DNA of 64,000 nucleotides from positions 558,001 through 622,000 of the forward strand of contig JAGVVL010000029.1 of the NCBI GenBank assembly GCA_018287875.1, written 5' to 3'. A model generated the notes under the pieces. That model was not told the DNA's origin. It was given only the letters and a program-made list of their open reading frames with translations, and searched no databases. Position 1 is the first letter of the stretch; the number at the start of each line of letters is the position of its first letter. The stretch comes from Nigrospora sphaerica (lineage: Eukaryota; Ascomycota; Sordariomycetes; Amphisphaeriales; Apiosporaceae). The position numbers and the translations under genes were made by a program. This document shows positions 1 to 10,709 of the stretch, one piece after another.

Positions 1-1
1 T

Positions 2-288
2 GAGCTAATGCTTGCCACTGCTTATCTGACTGATTATTTAGATCGTTTCCCTAATGGTATATATCGTACTGAGGTACAAGAAAAATTACATGACATTTCT
101 GTATTGATTGCAAATCTCGAATACCATAATGCCAATTTCTATTTTAATAGAAAAGAATATGTAGCCGCTTATAATCGCGTTGTTGATTTGCTACATATCT
201 ATTCAGATAAGCCAGACTTGATCAGTCCAAAAAAATAGAAAAGTTAAAAGCTCAACATAAGCAATTAAAACAGCAGTTACTCATCTAG
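2..288 (+). CDS. bamD: BamD, outer-membrane protein assembly lipoprotein, C-terminal part (partial)
   Basis: C-terminal end of the TPR lipoprotein BamD (ComL), which works with BamA and BamE in outer-membrane protein insertion. The reading frame is open from the window edge. Recognisable BamD features are the 'YLDRFPNG' segment and 'FYFNRKEYVAAYNRV', the last TPR helix pair. The frame breaks in a run of seven A (229-235), giving a TAG at once. With eight A it continues with a lysine/glutamine-rich tail to a stop at 286-288. The N-terminus with the lipobox lies outside the window. The next gene, holA, starts 8 bases later. Confidence 0.8.
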
Positions 289-296
289 CTTAAGTT

Positions 297-1336
297 ATGC
301 CAATTACCACTGAGACGCTCATACAGCGTATCACTGAAGGGAATATAGAGGCCTGTTACTTTTTAGTGGGTAATCAACCGGTTTTGTTGCAAGAAACCAA
401 AAATATTATTTGGAAATATGTAAGTCAAAGGGGTTTATTCATACGCCATAGCTTCGAAATTCGTTCAAAAGCCAGTTGTGAAGCAATCAGAAATAAACCG
501 ATGGCCCTCGATTTATTTGCGAGCGGCATTTTTATAGAATTACGTTGTGTAGAATCTCTATCGTCGGATACAGGGAATAACCTGTTTTCACTAGTGGAAT
601 GGTTAAGTAATCATCCCATGTCACCGAAGCTTGTCATTAGTTGTCCTGACTCTCTTCAAAAACTAAAGACTGCTGCTTGGTTTAAAAAATCAGTTCAGTC
701 AGCGAATTAGTGGCTCTTGAGCCGCCTTCTGTTTTTGCATGGTCTCAATGGATTGCTAGAAAACTACAGCCTTTTCGATTAAGTTTAACTAAAGAGGCGA
801 TGGATTTGTTTGTGCAATGTACAGAGGGTAATATGCCTTTTGTTTTGCAGGTGATTAAGAAATTAGTCTTAATTTACCCTAATACGACGACTCCATTGGA
901 TAAAGATAAAATTAGTTTAGTATTAGAAGATAAGGCTACTTTTAAGCTATACCATTTAACTGATGCTATTTTAGAAGGTAAGACGGCGCGTTGTATTCGG
1001 ATTATTCAATATTTAAAAGAGACTCAGGTTCCTGAAGCACTGATCTTAGGGTGTATCGTGAAGAACTTACGCATAATCGCAGATTTGCGAGAGGCATTGG
1101 ATCGGAAAAAGAACCCTGCTATCGTTTTTGAAAAACATAAAGTATGGAATAAACAACAGATTAGCTTTACCAATGCTATACCATCCTTTGAGAGTCGAAA
1201 TATTCCTACTTTATTTTGTTTAGCCCACAAGGCAGACCGAAGTATTAAAGGTCTTGAAAGTGGGCTAAAGTGGTTTTATTTACGACAGCTAACGACTGCT
1301 TTAGCAAGCCGTCAAGTTAACGAGTTACTATATTAA
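297..1336 (+). CDS. holA: DNA polymerase III delta subunit HolA, one frame break
   Basis: Delta subunit of the clamp loader, which opens the beta sliding clamp. The reconstructed length is about 346 residues, normal for HolA. Diagnostic segments are the N-terminal 'CYFLVGNQPVLLQETKN', the middle 'KLKTAAWF', and 'YHLTDAILEGKTARCI' followed by 'HKVWNKQQ' near the C-terminus. The frame breaks after a run of six A at 684-689: one more A joins the first part (297-710) to the second (TAG/GTG overlap at 708-712). In E. coli lptE sits between leuS and holA; here holA and leuS are convergent and overlap by 20 bases, with no lptE. Confidence 0.85.
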
Positions 1337-3842
1337 TGAGTAAAGGCGTATTCGCTTTAGCAGGTACCACAATCATTTTTTGTATGACTTTATCTTGAAG
1401 ATACGGTTTGAGAGAAGTATCTTGTATCACCAATGTTTTGATTGCGTCTGTTGAGAGGTTTTTCGCTAGCGTTAATACGGCACGTCTTTTACCCTGTACT
1501 TGTACAACCACAGATTGCAAGTGTGATTCAAGGGCAGATGCATCAACAGCTGGCCATGTGGCATCTAGTAAAAGCTCTGAGTTTTGTAAGGTTCTCCAAA
1601 GATGATGGGTAATATGCGGAACCATTGGTGCTAATAACTTTAGTAAAATGGTTACCCCTTCTAGGATAATGCTTTTCCATGACTGACTGACTGACGCTTC
1701 CGTTTGTGTCACAGCAGCCATATTATTTTGAAGCGTATTCAATAGCTTCATACAGTGAGCAATGACGGTATTAAACTGATAACGGTCGTAATCTTGGTTA
1801 CTAAGTTGTAGTAAGGTGTGTATCTCACAGCGAAAAGCAGTTTGCGCTTGATTCATTGAGGATCTTTCAAAGCTAGTGCTAATCCGAGGCCATTCACTTA
1901 CTTCATACACCAGCTTCCATAAACGTTTAAGGAAACGATGTGACCCTAAAAGTCCCTCATCCGACCACTCTAAAGACTGTTTGGGCGGCGCTGCAAATAA
2001 AATAAATAATCGTAAGGTATCAGCACCATAAGTATCGATAATGGGTTGAGGATCTACTACATTCCCTTTAGATTTAGACATCTTCATACCAGATTGCAGT
2101 ACCATGCCTTGGGTTAACAACTGTTCAAACGGTTCTTGTATGCTATCAACGGAAGAAAGCAAACCGAGTGTATGAAATAATTTATAGAAAAAGCGTGCAT
2201 ACAATAAATGCAAGACGGCATGTTCAATACCAATAATATAATGATCGACAGGCAGCCACTGTTCTGCTGTTTTTTCAATCATATGTTTTTTGCTATCCGG
2301 GCAAAGGAACCGTATAAAATACCAAGAAGATTCTACAAAAGTGTCAAAGGTATCCGTTTCACGCCGAGCGGGTTGTTGACAAACGGGGCACGTGGTTTCA
2401 TAAAATTCTGGTATTTGAGAAAGTGGGGGTGGTGCAGTGCCAGGCCTATCAAACACAATGTCTGGTAATTGAATGGGTAAATCTTCCTCTGGAACTGGTA
2501 CGGTCCCACAACGTTCGCAGTAAATAATAGGTATGGGGCTTCCCCAATATCGTTGACGAGAGATACCCCAGTCTCTTAAACGGTAATTGACGGTGGTATG
2601 TCCTATGCCTTCTTGCGTTAGATGTTCCTGAATGGCTTTGCTAGCGGCTTCGCTGGTTAAGCCTGTGAACGCGCCTGAGTTGATTAATATGCCGGGTTGG
2701 GTATAGGGAAGCGGTACAGCATCTGCTGCGATCTCATGGGCTTTAGGCGTAATCACTGCATGAATATCTAATTGATATTTTTTAGCAAATTCAAAGTCTC
2801 GGGTATCATGAGCAGGTACGCCCATGACAGCACCAGTTCCATATTCCATCTCTACAAAATTCGCAATCCAAATTGGTAAAGAAGCCTTGGTAATAGGATG
2901 AATAGCATGTATGCCAGAAAAAATACCTAATTTTTCTTGGGTGGCATTCTCAGATTCTGCAGTAGAAATGGCAAGGCATTGGTTAATAAAGTCCTGAAGG
3001 GCAGGGTTTTGCTTGGCTTCTTCCTTTGCGATGGGATGCTCACAAGAGATTGCTAAATACGTCACCCCCATAATAGTATCAATACGCGTTGTAAAGACTT
3101 CTAGTGCTTTTGTATGAGTTGTTTTTTGGGTGGTAGTAAATTTGACAATGGTTCCTTCCGAGCGGCCTATCCAATGTTGTTGCATTGTTTTAACCGATTC
3201 TGGCCAGTCGGGCAAACGGTCTAATCCCTCTAAAAGTTGGTCAGTATAATCGGTAATCTTTAAGAACCACTGTGGAATCGCTTTACGTTCAACGAGTGCA
3301 CCGGATCGCCATCCGCGACCTTGAATGACTTGTTCATTAGCTAAAATGGTTTGGTCCACAGGATCCCAATTAACCCAGCTAGTTTTTCGGTAGGCTAGAC
3401 CGCGCTGAAACAGTTGAAGAAATAGCCATTGTTCCCAACGATAATACTTGGGATCACAAGTCGCTAATTCTCGAGTCCAATCATAACTTAATCCTAATCC
3501 TTTTAATTGTTCGCGCATGCGAGCAATATTGTCATATGTCCAATGAGCAGGGTTAATGCCTTGATGTAGTGCTGCGTTTTCAGCTGGAAGACCAAAAGCA
3601 TCCCAACCAATGGTATGCATCACTTGCTTGCCTTGCATACGTTGGTATCGCGCAATCACATCTCCTAATACATAATTTCGGACATGGCCTACATGTAATG
3701 CGCCACTCGGATAAGGGAAAGCACATAAACTATAAAATTTGGGTTGATCACAATGGCGCTGATTGACTTCAAAGGCATGGTGCGCTTTCCAAAAATCTTG
3801 GGCAGCTTTTTCAATGGTTTTGGGATGATAAGTATTAGACAT
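1317..3842 (-). CDS. leuS: Leucyl-tRNA synthetase
   Basis: Class I aminoacyl-tRNA synthetase that charges tRNA-Leu. Uninterrupted, about 841 residues. The HIGH-type motif is 'HVGHVRNY' near residue 41 and the KMSKS loop is 'KMSKSKGNVVDP'. The CP1 editing domain is present ('TTRIDTIMGVTY', 'GTGAVMGVPAHDTRDFEFA'), as are zinc-site cysteines (CERC, CPVC). I chose ATG at 3842 (MSNTYHPKTIEKAAQ); a TTG nine codons upstream (3869) also stays open but lies outside the conserved start. No strong Shine-Dalgarno is visible. It is one of the few long genes here with no frame break. Confidence 0.96.
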   Translation of the reverse strand: MSNTYHPKTIEKAAQDFWKAHHAFEVNQRHCDQPKFYSLCAFPYPSGALHVGHVRNYVLGDVIARYQRMQGKQVMHTIGWDAFGLPAENAALHQGINPAHWTYDNIARMREQLKGLGLSYDWTRELATCDPKYYRWEQWLFLQLFQRGLAYRKTSWVNWDPVDQTILANEQVIQGRGWRSGALVERKAIPQWFLKITDYTDQLLEGLDRLPDWPESVKTMQQHWIGRSEGTIVKFTTTQKTTHTKALEVFTTRIDTIMGVTYLAISCEHPIAKEEAKQNPALQDFINQCLAISTAESENATQEKLGIFSGIHAIHPITKASLPIWIANFVEMEYGTGAVMGVPAHDTRDFEFAKKYQLDIHAVITPKAHEIAADAVPLPYTQPGILINSGAFTGLTSEAASKAIQEHLTQEGIGHTTVNYRLRDWGISRQRYWGSPIPIIYCERCGTVPVPEEDLPIQLPDIVFDRPGTAPPPLSQIPEFYETTCPVCQQPARRETDTFDTFVESSWYFIRFLCPDSKKHMIEKTAEQWLPVDHYIIGIEHAVLHLLYARFFYKLFHTLGLLSSVDSIQEPFEQLLTQGMVLQSGMKMSKSKGNVVDPQPIIDTYGADTLRLFILFAAPPKQSLEWSDEGLLGSHRFLKRLWKLVYEVSEWPRISTSFERSSMNQAQTAFRCEIHTLLQLSNQDYDRYQFNTVIAHCMKLLNTLQNNMAAVTQTEASVSQSWKSIILEGVTILLKLLAPMVPHITHHLWRTLQNSELLLDATWPAVDASALESHLQSVVVQVQGKRRAVLTLAKNLSTDAIKTLVIQDTSLKPYLQDKVIQKMIVVPAKANTPLLINIVTR

Positions 3843-3918
3843 CTCAGCGTCAGTAAAAGTGGTGGACAAAAGCAGTATTATAGCGTAAAAAGTAATTTTT
3901 TCGTAAGCACCCTTTGAT

Positions 3919-4454
3919 ATGATGTATTGGCAGCCTCTTCTTTTATTAAAGCGTTATAAAAGTACTTTATCTTATATTGCGTGTATTGTATTAATTAACA
4001 CTTTATTTGCGAGAGTCCCTTTAATTCCGATGTATCATGCTGAATTTTCACCGATGGATTGGGCATGTGGGCTACTCTACATTATTCGAGATTTTGCGCA
4101 ACGAGAAATCGGTCATCGCGTGGGGTATGCGATGTTAATAGGGGTGCCATTAGCTACTACTTTGCAGCCCCTAGTATTGCTGTAGCAAGTATCAGTGCTT
4201 TTTTAGTCGCTGAAACCATTGATTGGTTATTATACACTTTTACTAAACGACCATTTTCTGATCGATTGCTTTTATCTGCTGGTGTGAGTTCTCCTGTGGA
4301 TACTTTTGTATTTTTAGTAGTAGCGAATCGGTTTAACTGGCTTGAAATGACGTTAGTGACTTTCTTTAAGTGGGTAGGGGTTTTAGGCTTATGGTATATG
4401 TGGAAACGCCAAGCCGATGCTCGTTTAAAAGCAGAAGGAAAACAGGTTCCTTAG
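3919..4454 (+). CDS. VUT-family (YhhQ/DUF165-like) transporter, one frame break
   Basis: Integral membrane protein of the VUT family. Members such as YhhQ import the queuosine precursors preQ0/preQ1 across the inner membrane. Evidence: several hydrophobic helices, a 'FAQREIGHRVGYAMLIG' segment after helix 2, 'AFLVAETIDWLLYTFTKR' and the conserved 'SAGVSSPVDTFVFL' region. Reconstructed length is about 178 residues, short for the family. The break is at a run of four G (4141-4144); a fifth G joins the halves as '..MLIGGAISYYFA..', the expected family sequence. The substrate is inferred from the family only. Confidence 0.72.
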
Positions 4455-4488
4455 CTAAAAATCATAGGGAGAGGACAAAGGATTTCTC

Positions 4489-7400
4489 CTATGGCACGAT
4501 ATAGTCTAGTGACCGATGTGAGAGACTGTTGAGGTAGTCTCTCGTTGGGGTAAGGAGGGTGTTTCGCGCTCTATCTTCTACTAAAGAACCCCCGCAATAA
4601 ACTATGCCTTGATGGCTGTTCTGCTTCTCTATGATGGCGTCTTGGTGGTGTTGCAGTTTCAGGCCCACTCTCTCCGGCTCTATCACGGCGATGGCGTTTT
4701 TTCTCCTATCGTCTTGATCTTTGGTATCCTGATCCTTGTTGGGTGCTGCCTCTCTTCTAGCAGGGTCACGATGGTGTCTAGATTTCCTTTGTTCTGGGTC
4801 AAGTTGATTGAATTGTGTAATAAAGTTCTCTATTTCTTCTGTATCATTCGCTTCGTAATACCCTAACTGTGCATAGTATGCAACGATTGTTTTGCTGTGT
4901 AATTTGGTGATGATAAGAGGGTCTGCACCTGCTTGCAGTAAAGCCTGTGCTTGTGTAAGAGATAATCGATTTTTTGCATGGGAAAGATCCTTATAGAGCG
5001 CATCTGAATTGCGCAGTCCTTTAACAAGCAAAGTTTCTAAATTTGGATATCCATATTTTTCAAGTGACTCATTGATAATACTATTGCTTTTGATCGAATC
5101 CGTTAATTCGTTATCAAATGTTGCGAGGTCTGATGCTTGTTTAAATATTTCTTCGTAATTCCATTCGCGACGTTCTAAGAGTGCAGTCATGAGCGGAGAA
5201 GAAAGTGCTGTAATTATTTGAGGCAGATCATTTGGGCTATAGCCACGTAAGGTTCGAATCACTCTCCTTGTGATGGCCTCTTTGTCATTTTCTTGAAACA
5301 GTATCGCTTTAATATTGTTTATGCTGTGAGACAGGGTTTCCATTTGATCTGATGGACAGATAAATTTAGATGAAACAAAATATTGGCCATCAGGGCTCTC
5401 TAATATCTCATTAATTGATTGTAGCTTTTGAATAATTACTTCAATAGAATTCTCATTAATAGAATTCTCATTGGCTTTAGATTGCGCTATCGAAGATAAC
5501 CAATCAGAGCTCTGGTTACAGAGTTCTTGCACTTGATCGTTATATAAACGGTAGTTTATTTTATTGTATAGATCCTCAAGTGTCTCTAGTTGTTCTTTCG
5601 TGGAGTAGCTTATTAATTGAACGGACAAACCCATTTGACTATAGTCTTTAGAATAGCAATCTTTTAAGTTAGCTAAGTATTGATCGTTCTTTGCTACTAG
5701 TTGGTTGATTGAGAAATCACCCTTAGTCGTATCTTCGTTATAAAGTCTTGCTAGGTACTCACTAGCCGATTGTTTGGCTGCAAACCAGTCGTGTATTTCT
5801 TTAGACCTATCTGATAATCTTCGCAATCTATCCCTTTGTTTTTCTTCTGCAGCGAAATAAATTTCACAGTCGAATGATCTGCCTGCTTTCTGCACTTCAG
5901 TGACAAATGTTTCCGCACTCAGATTTTGTGTGTCAATAATACGCCTTAGCAAGTGCGAATTTAAATAGTTCGCTATCTCTTTCATATGTTTTGCAAAAGT
6001 ACTGCCATCTTTTGAGACGTGTAGTTTACCAATTTCACGTAGACATTTTTGGTCATATTCTGCATAGTCAGAATGATTTACTTCTAAGTGGCTAAGCATC
6101 CCGGCTGTTTCGCATACTACTTCATAATCTCGATCATTAAAGGTGAAGATATGTTCTTTTTTTAGTATCTTGTCTCTAAAATATTGCTGAAGGGTATCAG
6201 AACGGCAGTAGGTATGAGCGATAGTATTCGCTTTTTTTAATAACTCAATTGCTTCAATGCCTCTGTTGTGTTTGATGACTGTTTTTAGAAAAGCCGGTAC
6301 TTCATGAATCCCGGCTTCTTTGAAATGCTCAACAAGTATTTGGCTATCGAAATTCCTCTTAAAAGTCTTAAAACCTTTTTCCAGCTGCTCTTTATCTTCT
6401 GTTGAAATCTGCATGACTTGAGGAAAAGGCATACCTGCTTTTACTAACTCATTGAGTACAGGCGCGTAAATACCAGTTAAATTATCACATAAAGAAGTGA
6501 GATATTCACTAATAGCGTCTGCATAGCTATGAAGCAGTTCCTTGTACTCTTTGTTAGTCGTATCTTGTTGATGCCGCTCTCTTAGCTTATCCCGTTGACT
6601 GTTAAGCCCAGGTATGTTCTTAAGTAGCTTAATAGGATTATTCAGTCCATGCTCTCGAATGCGAGGGGATAATTTAATCAGCTCGCGATCGTTATAGCTG
6701 AACGCGCTTATATGCGTAGAGGATAAGCCAAAGAGTTCCTCAGGAGATAGTAGACCATACTTCACTAAGTCAGAGAAGATTGTCTTTGGGAAGTATGTTG
6801 TATCTCGCTGCATTTGATTTTTATGGGCGTCATGAGTAGCGCCTCTCTCTAGGATGGCAGGTATGCGTTTGAGGATATAACCTTTACATTTCTCCTTTTC
6901 AGTGATGCCGTACTGTAGGTTTACGATACTGAAAAGATTTTCGTACCATTCCCGCCAGTTATTTCTTTCGGTGTCAGTAAAAGTGAGTACTGTCTCAGGA
7001 GACAAACCGGCTTCAATGAGATGTAGGATGACATCTTCCTTCGCATTAAAATTAACAAACTTCGCAAGTTCTTTAATGCCTTTAATATTTTTATCTTCTA
7101 GTAGGGTTGTGAGCTCACCATATTGATCTAATGTGTGTACTAAAGTCTTGCAACCATATTGAACTTGTAAGACTTTTCTTGCTAGAGGATTTTCCTTAAG
7201 TATTTCTTGAAACTCTTGAATTTCTTTGCTTAAGTCTAGTTTTGATTTTTCAGCATCCGTGAACTGGATAAGTGATGAAGTCAATGAATCATTATTTATC
7301 TGTGCTACAAAATTCCATAAATCCTGATTAGAGGAAAGAACTGGCCGAGCTTTTAGTTCTTTTTGAAATGCCGATATTGATTGTAATTCCTCTATGTTAC

Positions 7401-8660
7401 AACTATGTTCGATATACTCAGAGTTCGAGATAGAGCCAACATTGCATCTCCTATGTGAAAGCAAGAAATTCAATATCTCTTCTGATCTAAGTAATTGAAG
7501 TATTTGTATGGATTCTTCTTTCTTCTCAAGCTCTTCTACAAACTCTTCAGAACCGCCAATTAAATCAATATATTCTTGAAAGGTAGGATTCTGTTCGTAT
7601 AGTTCTCGATACTCTTTTGCTAAAGTGCTCTCATGTTGTAGCAAGCAGTCCAACTTATTTGCTTGAAGGGATTGGACTGGCTGAAACTTACTGAGCAAAT
7701 AACTATCGATGGATTGCTCTTCAAAACCATTAGGGAAAAAATCCGAGGGTAATTCATGCTTTTGAATTTGCCTTGCTAGAATAGTCAGCGCCTCTTTGTC
7801 GCTTTGGCTTGGATCAATTAGTTGTTTCGTTTGTAAATTGCTATACCCACAAAGTAGTTCAATGAATTCACTCTGTTCATAATTTTGGTCGAATGATTCA
7901 ATGGGTTTTAATAGGGCTTGTTTGGTAGCGCCATGCTGAACCATCCAATAGTAATACTCAAGATATGCTAGATTGATCCATTCATGCTGTGATTTTTGTG
8001 GTTCGGCGTCTGCATCACTAATAACCCAGGTTTTTTCCTCAAAATCGACAATTTCGGTGCCTAAGACAACCGGTTGAGTAAATTTAAGACCATTTTTTCG
8101 GGCATGATAAATGGCTTGAATTTTATCTTGCCAACAAAAGTCATCTTTCTCAATGACAAAAGAGTAAAAGTGTAAGAGATACTGAGAAGTGGCAATGCTT
8201 TCACTACGATTTTCTTCGGTAATGTAGGCTAAGTTCGGTGGTTTACCCGCCTCGGTAAATTGAAAAGCAGTCAAACCTTCTTCTGTTTGTCTGTTTTGTG
8301 GCGCAATTTGTGTCAGTGTGACTTTAAGCGGATACAGAAAGTTTTTTTGTCTGCTTGAGAAATATCCTTCTCAAACGCGTTAATTGCCTGAGATAGAGCG
8401 CTAAAAGCTTCAGATATAGCTGTACTATCCTCTTTGTGTAATGCTGAGCCTGCTGCCTTAATTTTTTCAACTAATGTTTGGGCTTTAGTATCAGAAGCAT
8501 ACTGTGTATTTAATATTTGGACCGTGGATGTAACCCGATGCGCAAAATAGTCGCTTTGGTTTTGTGATGAAAAAGAGGTGGGAGTATTATCTGGCACGGG
8601 GTCATCCTCATAGTAGGTTAGGAGGCTAGATGGTGATGGGGAGATGACGCTGCTTGGCAT
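4489..8660 (-). CDS. Giant orphan protein (about 1390 residues), candidate Dot/Icm substrate; one frame break
   Basis: No family recognised. Minus strand from ATG 8660. The first 115 codons end prematurely after a seven-A run (T run 8342-8348 on the plus strand); with one more A the frame joins a 1261-codon remainder ending at 4489. The protein is hydrophilic and helical, with no signal peptide or membrane segment. It carries a degenerate helical motif of the type 'LxxAGLxPExVLxxT': 'LIEAGLSPETVLTFT', 'LVKYGLLSPEELFGLS', 'LVKAGMPFPQVMQIS', 'LLQAGADPLIITKLH'. The C-terminal 120 residues are charged (Asp/Arg/Lys). The N-terminus is Ser/Pro-rich. Size, solubility and position beside dot/icm suggest a translocated effector, but this is inference; an alpha-solenoid scaffold is an equal guess. 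Confidence 0.7.
5443..5472 (+). repeat. Exact 15-bp tandem duplication inside the giant orphan gene
   Basis: Two adjacent identical copies of AATAGAATTCTCATT (5443-5457 and 5458-5472). On the coding minus strand they give a duplicated five-residue unit 'NENSI NENSI'. The copies have not diverged, so the duplication looks recent. The frame is kept. Confidence 0.85.
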
Positions 8661-8764
8661 TATGGGGTGTAAACTGAAAAAAATATGTCACATTTTATAA
8701 GGTTTTAATTTGCAAAGTAAGTTGGGAAAAACAACGGGTAAGGGCTTCTAAATACAAAAGATTT

Positions 8765-9508
8765 TTATAATAGCAGTCTTCCTCCATCAATAGATAGAAT
8801 CTGACCTGTCATGTAAGGGGCTTTTTCTAAAAGAAAATAAGCAGCTTTAGCAATATCCTCAGGGGTGCCTGCTCTTTTTAATGGGGTGCGTGCAATAATT
8901 TTTTGTTGCATTTTTTCTTGTATATCATTTTGTTCATCTGGCCATAGCACTACACCGGGTGCGATACCATTGACGCGAATCTCTGGTGCTAATTCTAATG
9001 CTAAGCTTTTGGTAGCCATTACTAAACCGGCTTTACTTATGCAATAAGGGGTATAATGTTTTAATGGTTGGGTGGCTCGAATATCTGTCATATTAATAAT
9101 AGAGCCTTGGGTTTTTCGTAGGTAAGGGGTGGCTTCTAAGGCTAAGAAGAAAGGAGCCGTTAGGTTGCTATTGATTGTTTCTGTCCAGTGTTGATGGGTG
9201 ATGTGAGCTATGGGGGTAGATTCAAAAGTAGCGGCATTATTAATCAAGGCATCTAGACGACCCCATTGTGCAGTGGCTTTGTCTATTAGTTCGCTGATAC
9301 TATCTAGATGTTGTAAGTTTGCTTGAAAGGCAATGGCTGAGTCTGCTCTTGTTTGATTGAGTGCTAAACAAAATTTTTGAGCGGCATCCGATGAGCCATT
9401 ATAATGAATAATGATTTGAAATCCTTTTTGATGTAAATATTGCGCCACGCAGGCCCCAACTCGTTTCGCACTTCCTGTAATCAGTGCGACTTTATTTTTT
9501 TGTGTCAT
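8765..9508 (-). CDS. Short-chain dehydrogenase, pteridine reductase-like
   Basis: SDR-family oxidoreductase, 247 residues. It has the pteridine-reductase cofactor motif TGxxxRxG ('TGSAKRVG', residues 11-18) in place of the usual TGxxxGxG, the 'NNAA' motif, the catalytic YxxxK ('YCISK'), 'PGVV' and a C-terminal 'DGG'. Such enzymes (FolM/PTR1 type) reduce dihydro-/tetrahydrofolate or biopterin using NADPH. The RxG form favours NADPH and pteridine substrates; a general SDR cannot be excluded. ATG at 9508 diverges from the MidA-like gene at 9526, leaving only 17 bases between the starts. Confidence 0.82.
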   Translation of the reverse strand: MTQKNKVALITGSAKRVGACVAQYLHQKGFQIIIHYNGSSDAAQKFCLALNQTRADSAIAFQANLQHLDSISELIDKATAQWGRLDALINNAATFESTPIAHITHQHWTETINSNLTAPFFLALEATPYLRKTQGSIINMTDIRATQPLKHYTPYCISKAGLVMATKSLALELAPEIRVNGIAPGVVLWPDEQNDIQEKMQQKIIARTPLKRAGTPEDIAKAAYFLLEKAPYMTGQILSIDGGRLLL

Positions 9509-9525
9509 AAATTTTATACCTACTG

Positions 9526-10689
9526 ATGAACCTGGATAGTGAAAATCGGAGTCGCCAATTATCTCAATTAATAAAAGAAGAGATAAATGCTACGACAGCG
9601 CAACAAATATCATTTGAACGGTTTATGGAAATGGCGCTCTTTACGCCTAGTTTAGGGTATTACCAAGCAAATACCAACTTATTAGGGAAGGCCGGGGATT
9701 TTGTCACAGCCCCAGAAATTTCTTCTCATTTTAGTGAATGTTTAGCGGCTTACTGTGAACCGATACTTAAGGCAGTGGCTTCTAATAAGGCAACCATTAT
9801 TGAAGTAGGGCCAGGCACCGGACGTATGGCAGCAGATTTATTGCTTGCCTTAGAGAAGAGACATTGTTTGCCAGCTCAATATATTTTAGTGGAAGTGAGT
9901 GCCACCTTAAGAGAGCAGCAGAAAAATAACTTAGCCAAATGGGTACCCCATTTACTCGATCGTATTGAGTATCAATGCGTACTTCCAGAAACACCCATTG
10001 AAGGAGTAGTTATAGCAAATGAAGTCATTGATGCCCTACCGGTTCATCGCTTTGAATGGTGGAAAGGGAGTGTATATGAGCAATATGTATGTTCTACAGA
10101 GCAAGGATTTGCAATGAGACGGGATGTGCCTCAAACCCAGTATTTGAGGGATAAGTTGGATGAGATACAACAATCTTATTTACAAGGCGTTCCCTACTAT
10201 GTTTCTGAAATCCGTCTTTCTTTAGAAAAATGGTTTGAAAATCTTCAAAAGGTTTTATCTAAGGGTTATATTATTATTATTGATTATGGGGTTACAGCCA
10301 GGGACTATTACCATCCCGAGCGGGTAGGGGGCACTTTGCGTTGCTATTCTCAACAAAAAGCCTATCGTGACCCGTTACAACGAATTGGCTTGCAAGATAT
10401 CACAGCTGATGTTGATTTTACACAAGTGGCTTATTTAGCTAGCCATTTTAATTTAGAAGTAACCGCTTTTGTGTCGCAAGCGGCTTTTCTATTAGCAACA
10501 GGATTGTTGGAATCTCATAGAATGTGCTACGATGACTTCGATTATTTGACCTTTAAAGGTCAGGTGCATCAATTAACTTCTCCTTCAGAAATGGGGGATT
10601 CATGTAAAGTAATGGTCTTAGGACGTCAATTATCTTGTAACTTATTATCTTTAGAAGCTTATGATCAACGTCTGTCTTTATCACCATAA
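9526..10689 (+). CDS. MidA/NDUFAF7-like SAM-dependent methyltransferase
   Basis: 387 residues, intact. Family marks: 'FMEMALFTPSLGYYQ' near the N-terminus, 'GDFVTAPEISSHFSECLA', the SAM-binding 'IIEVGPGTGRMAADLL', 'VIANEVIDALPVHRF' and 'IIDYG'. The mitochondrial homologue methylates an arginine in complex I; the bacterial role is less clear. It stands 20 bases before dotM and could share its transcript. The start ATG is the only Met before the conserved region. Confidence 0.86.
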   Translation: MNLDSENRSRQLSQLIKEEINATTAQQISFERFMEMALFTPSLGYYQANTNLLGKAGDFVTAPEISSHFSECLAAYCEPILKAVASNKATIIEVGPGTGRMAADLLLALEKRHCLPAQYILVEVSATLREQQKNNLAKWVPHLLDRIEYQCVLPETPIEGVVIANEVIDALPVHRFEWWKGSVYEQYVCSTEQGFAMRRDVPQTQYLRDKLDEIQQSYLQGVPYYVSEIRLSLEKWFENLQKVLSKGYIIIIDYGVTARDYYHPERVGGTLRCYSQQKAYRDPLQRIGLQDITADVDFTQVAYLASHFNLEVTAFVSQAAFLLATGLLESHRMCYDDFDYLTFKGQVHQLTSPSEMGDSCKVMVLGRQLSCNLLSLEAYDQRLSLSP

Positions 10690-10709
10690 ATATTGTGCGA
10701 GGTATCTAG

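Noticed and set aside
1681..1700. Short GACT repeats in leuS
   Set aside because: Four copies of a tetranucleotide within the coding frame, without further structure; likely chance.
4609..4866. Plus-strand open frame opposite the orphan gene
   Set aside because: Lies entirely on the antisense of the large minus-strand gene and has no ribosome-binding site or family resemblance; a shadow frame.
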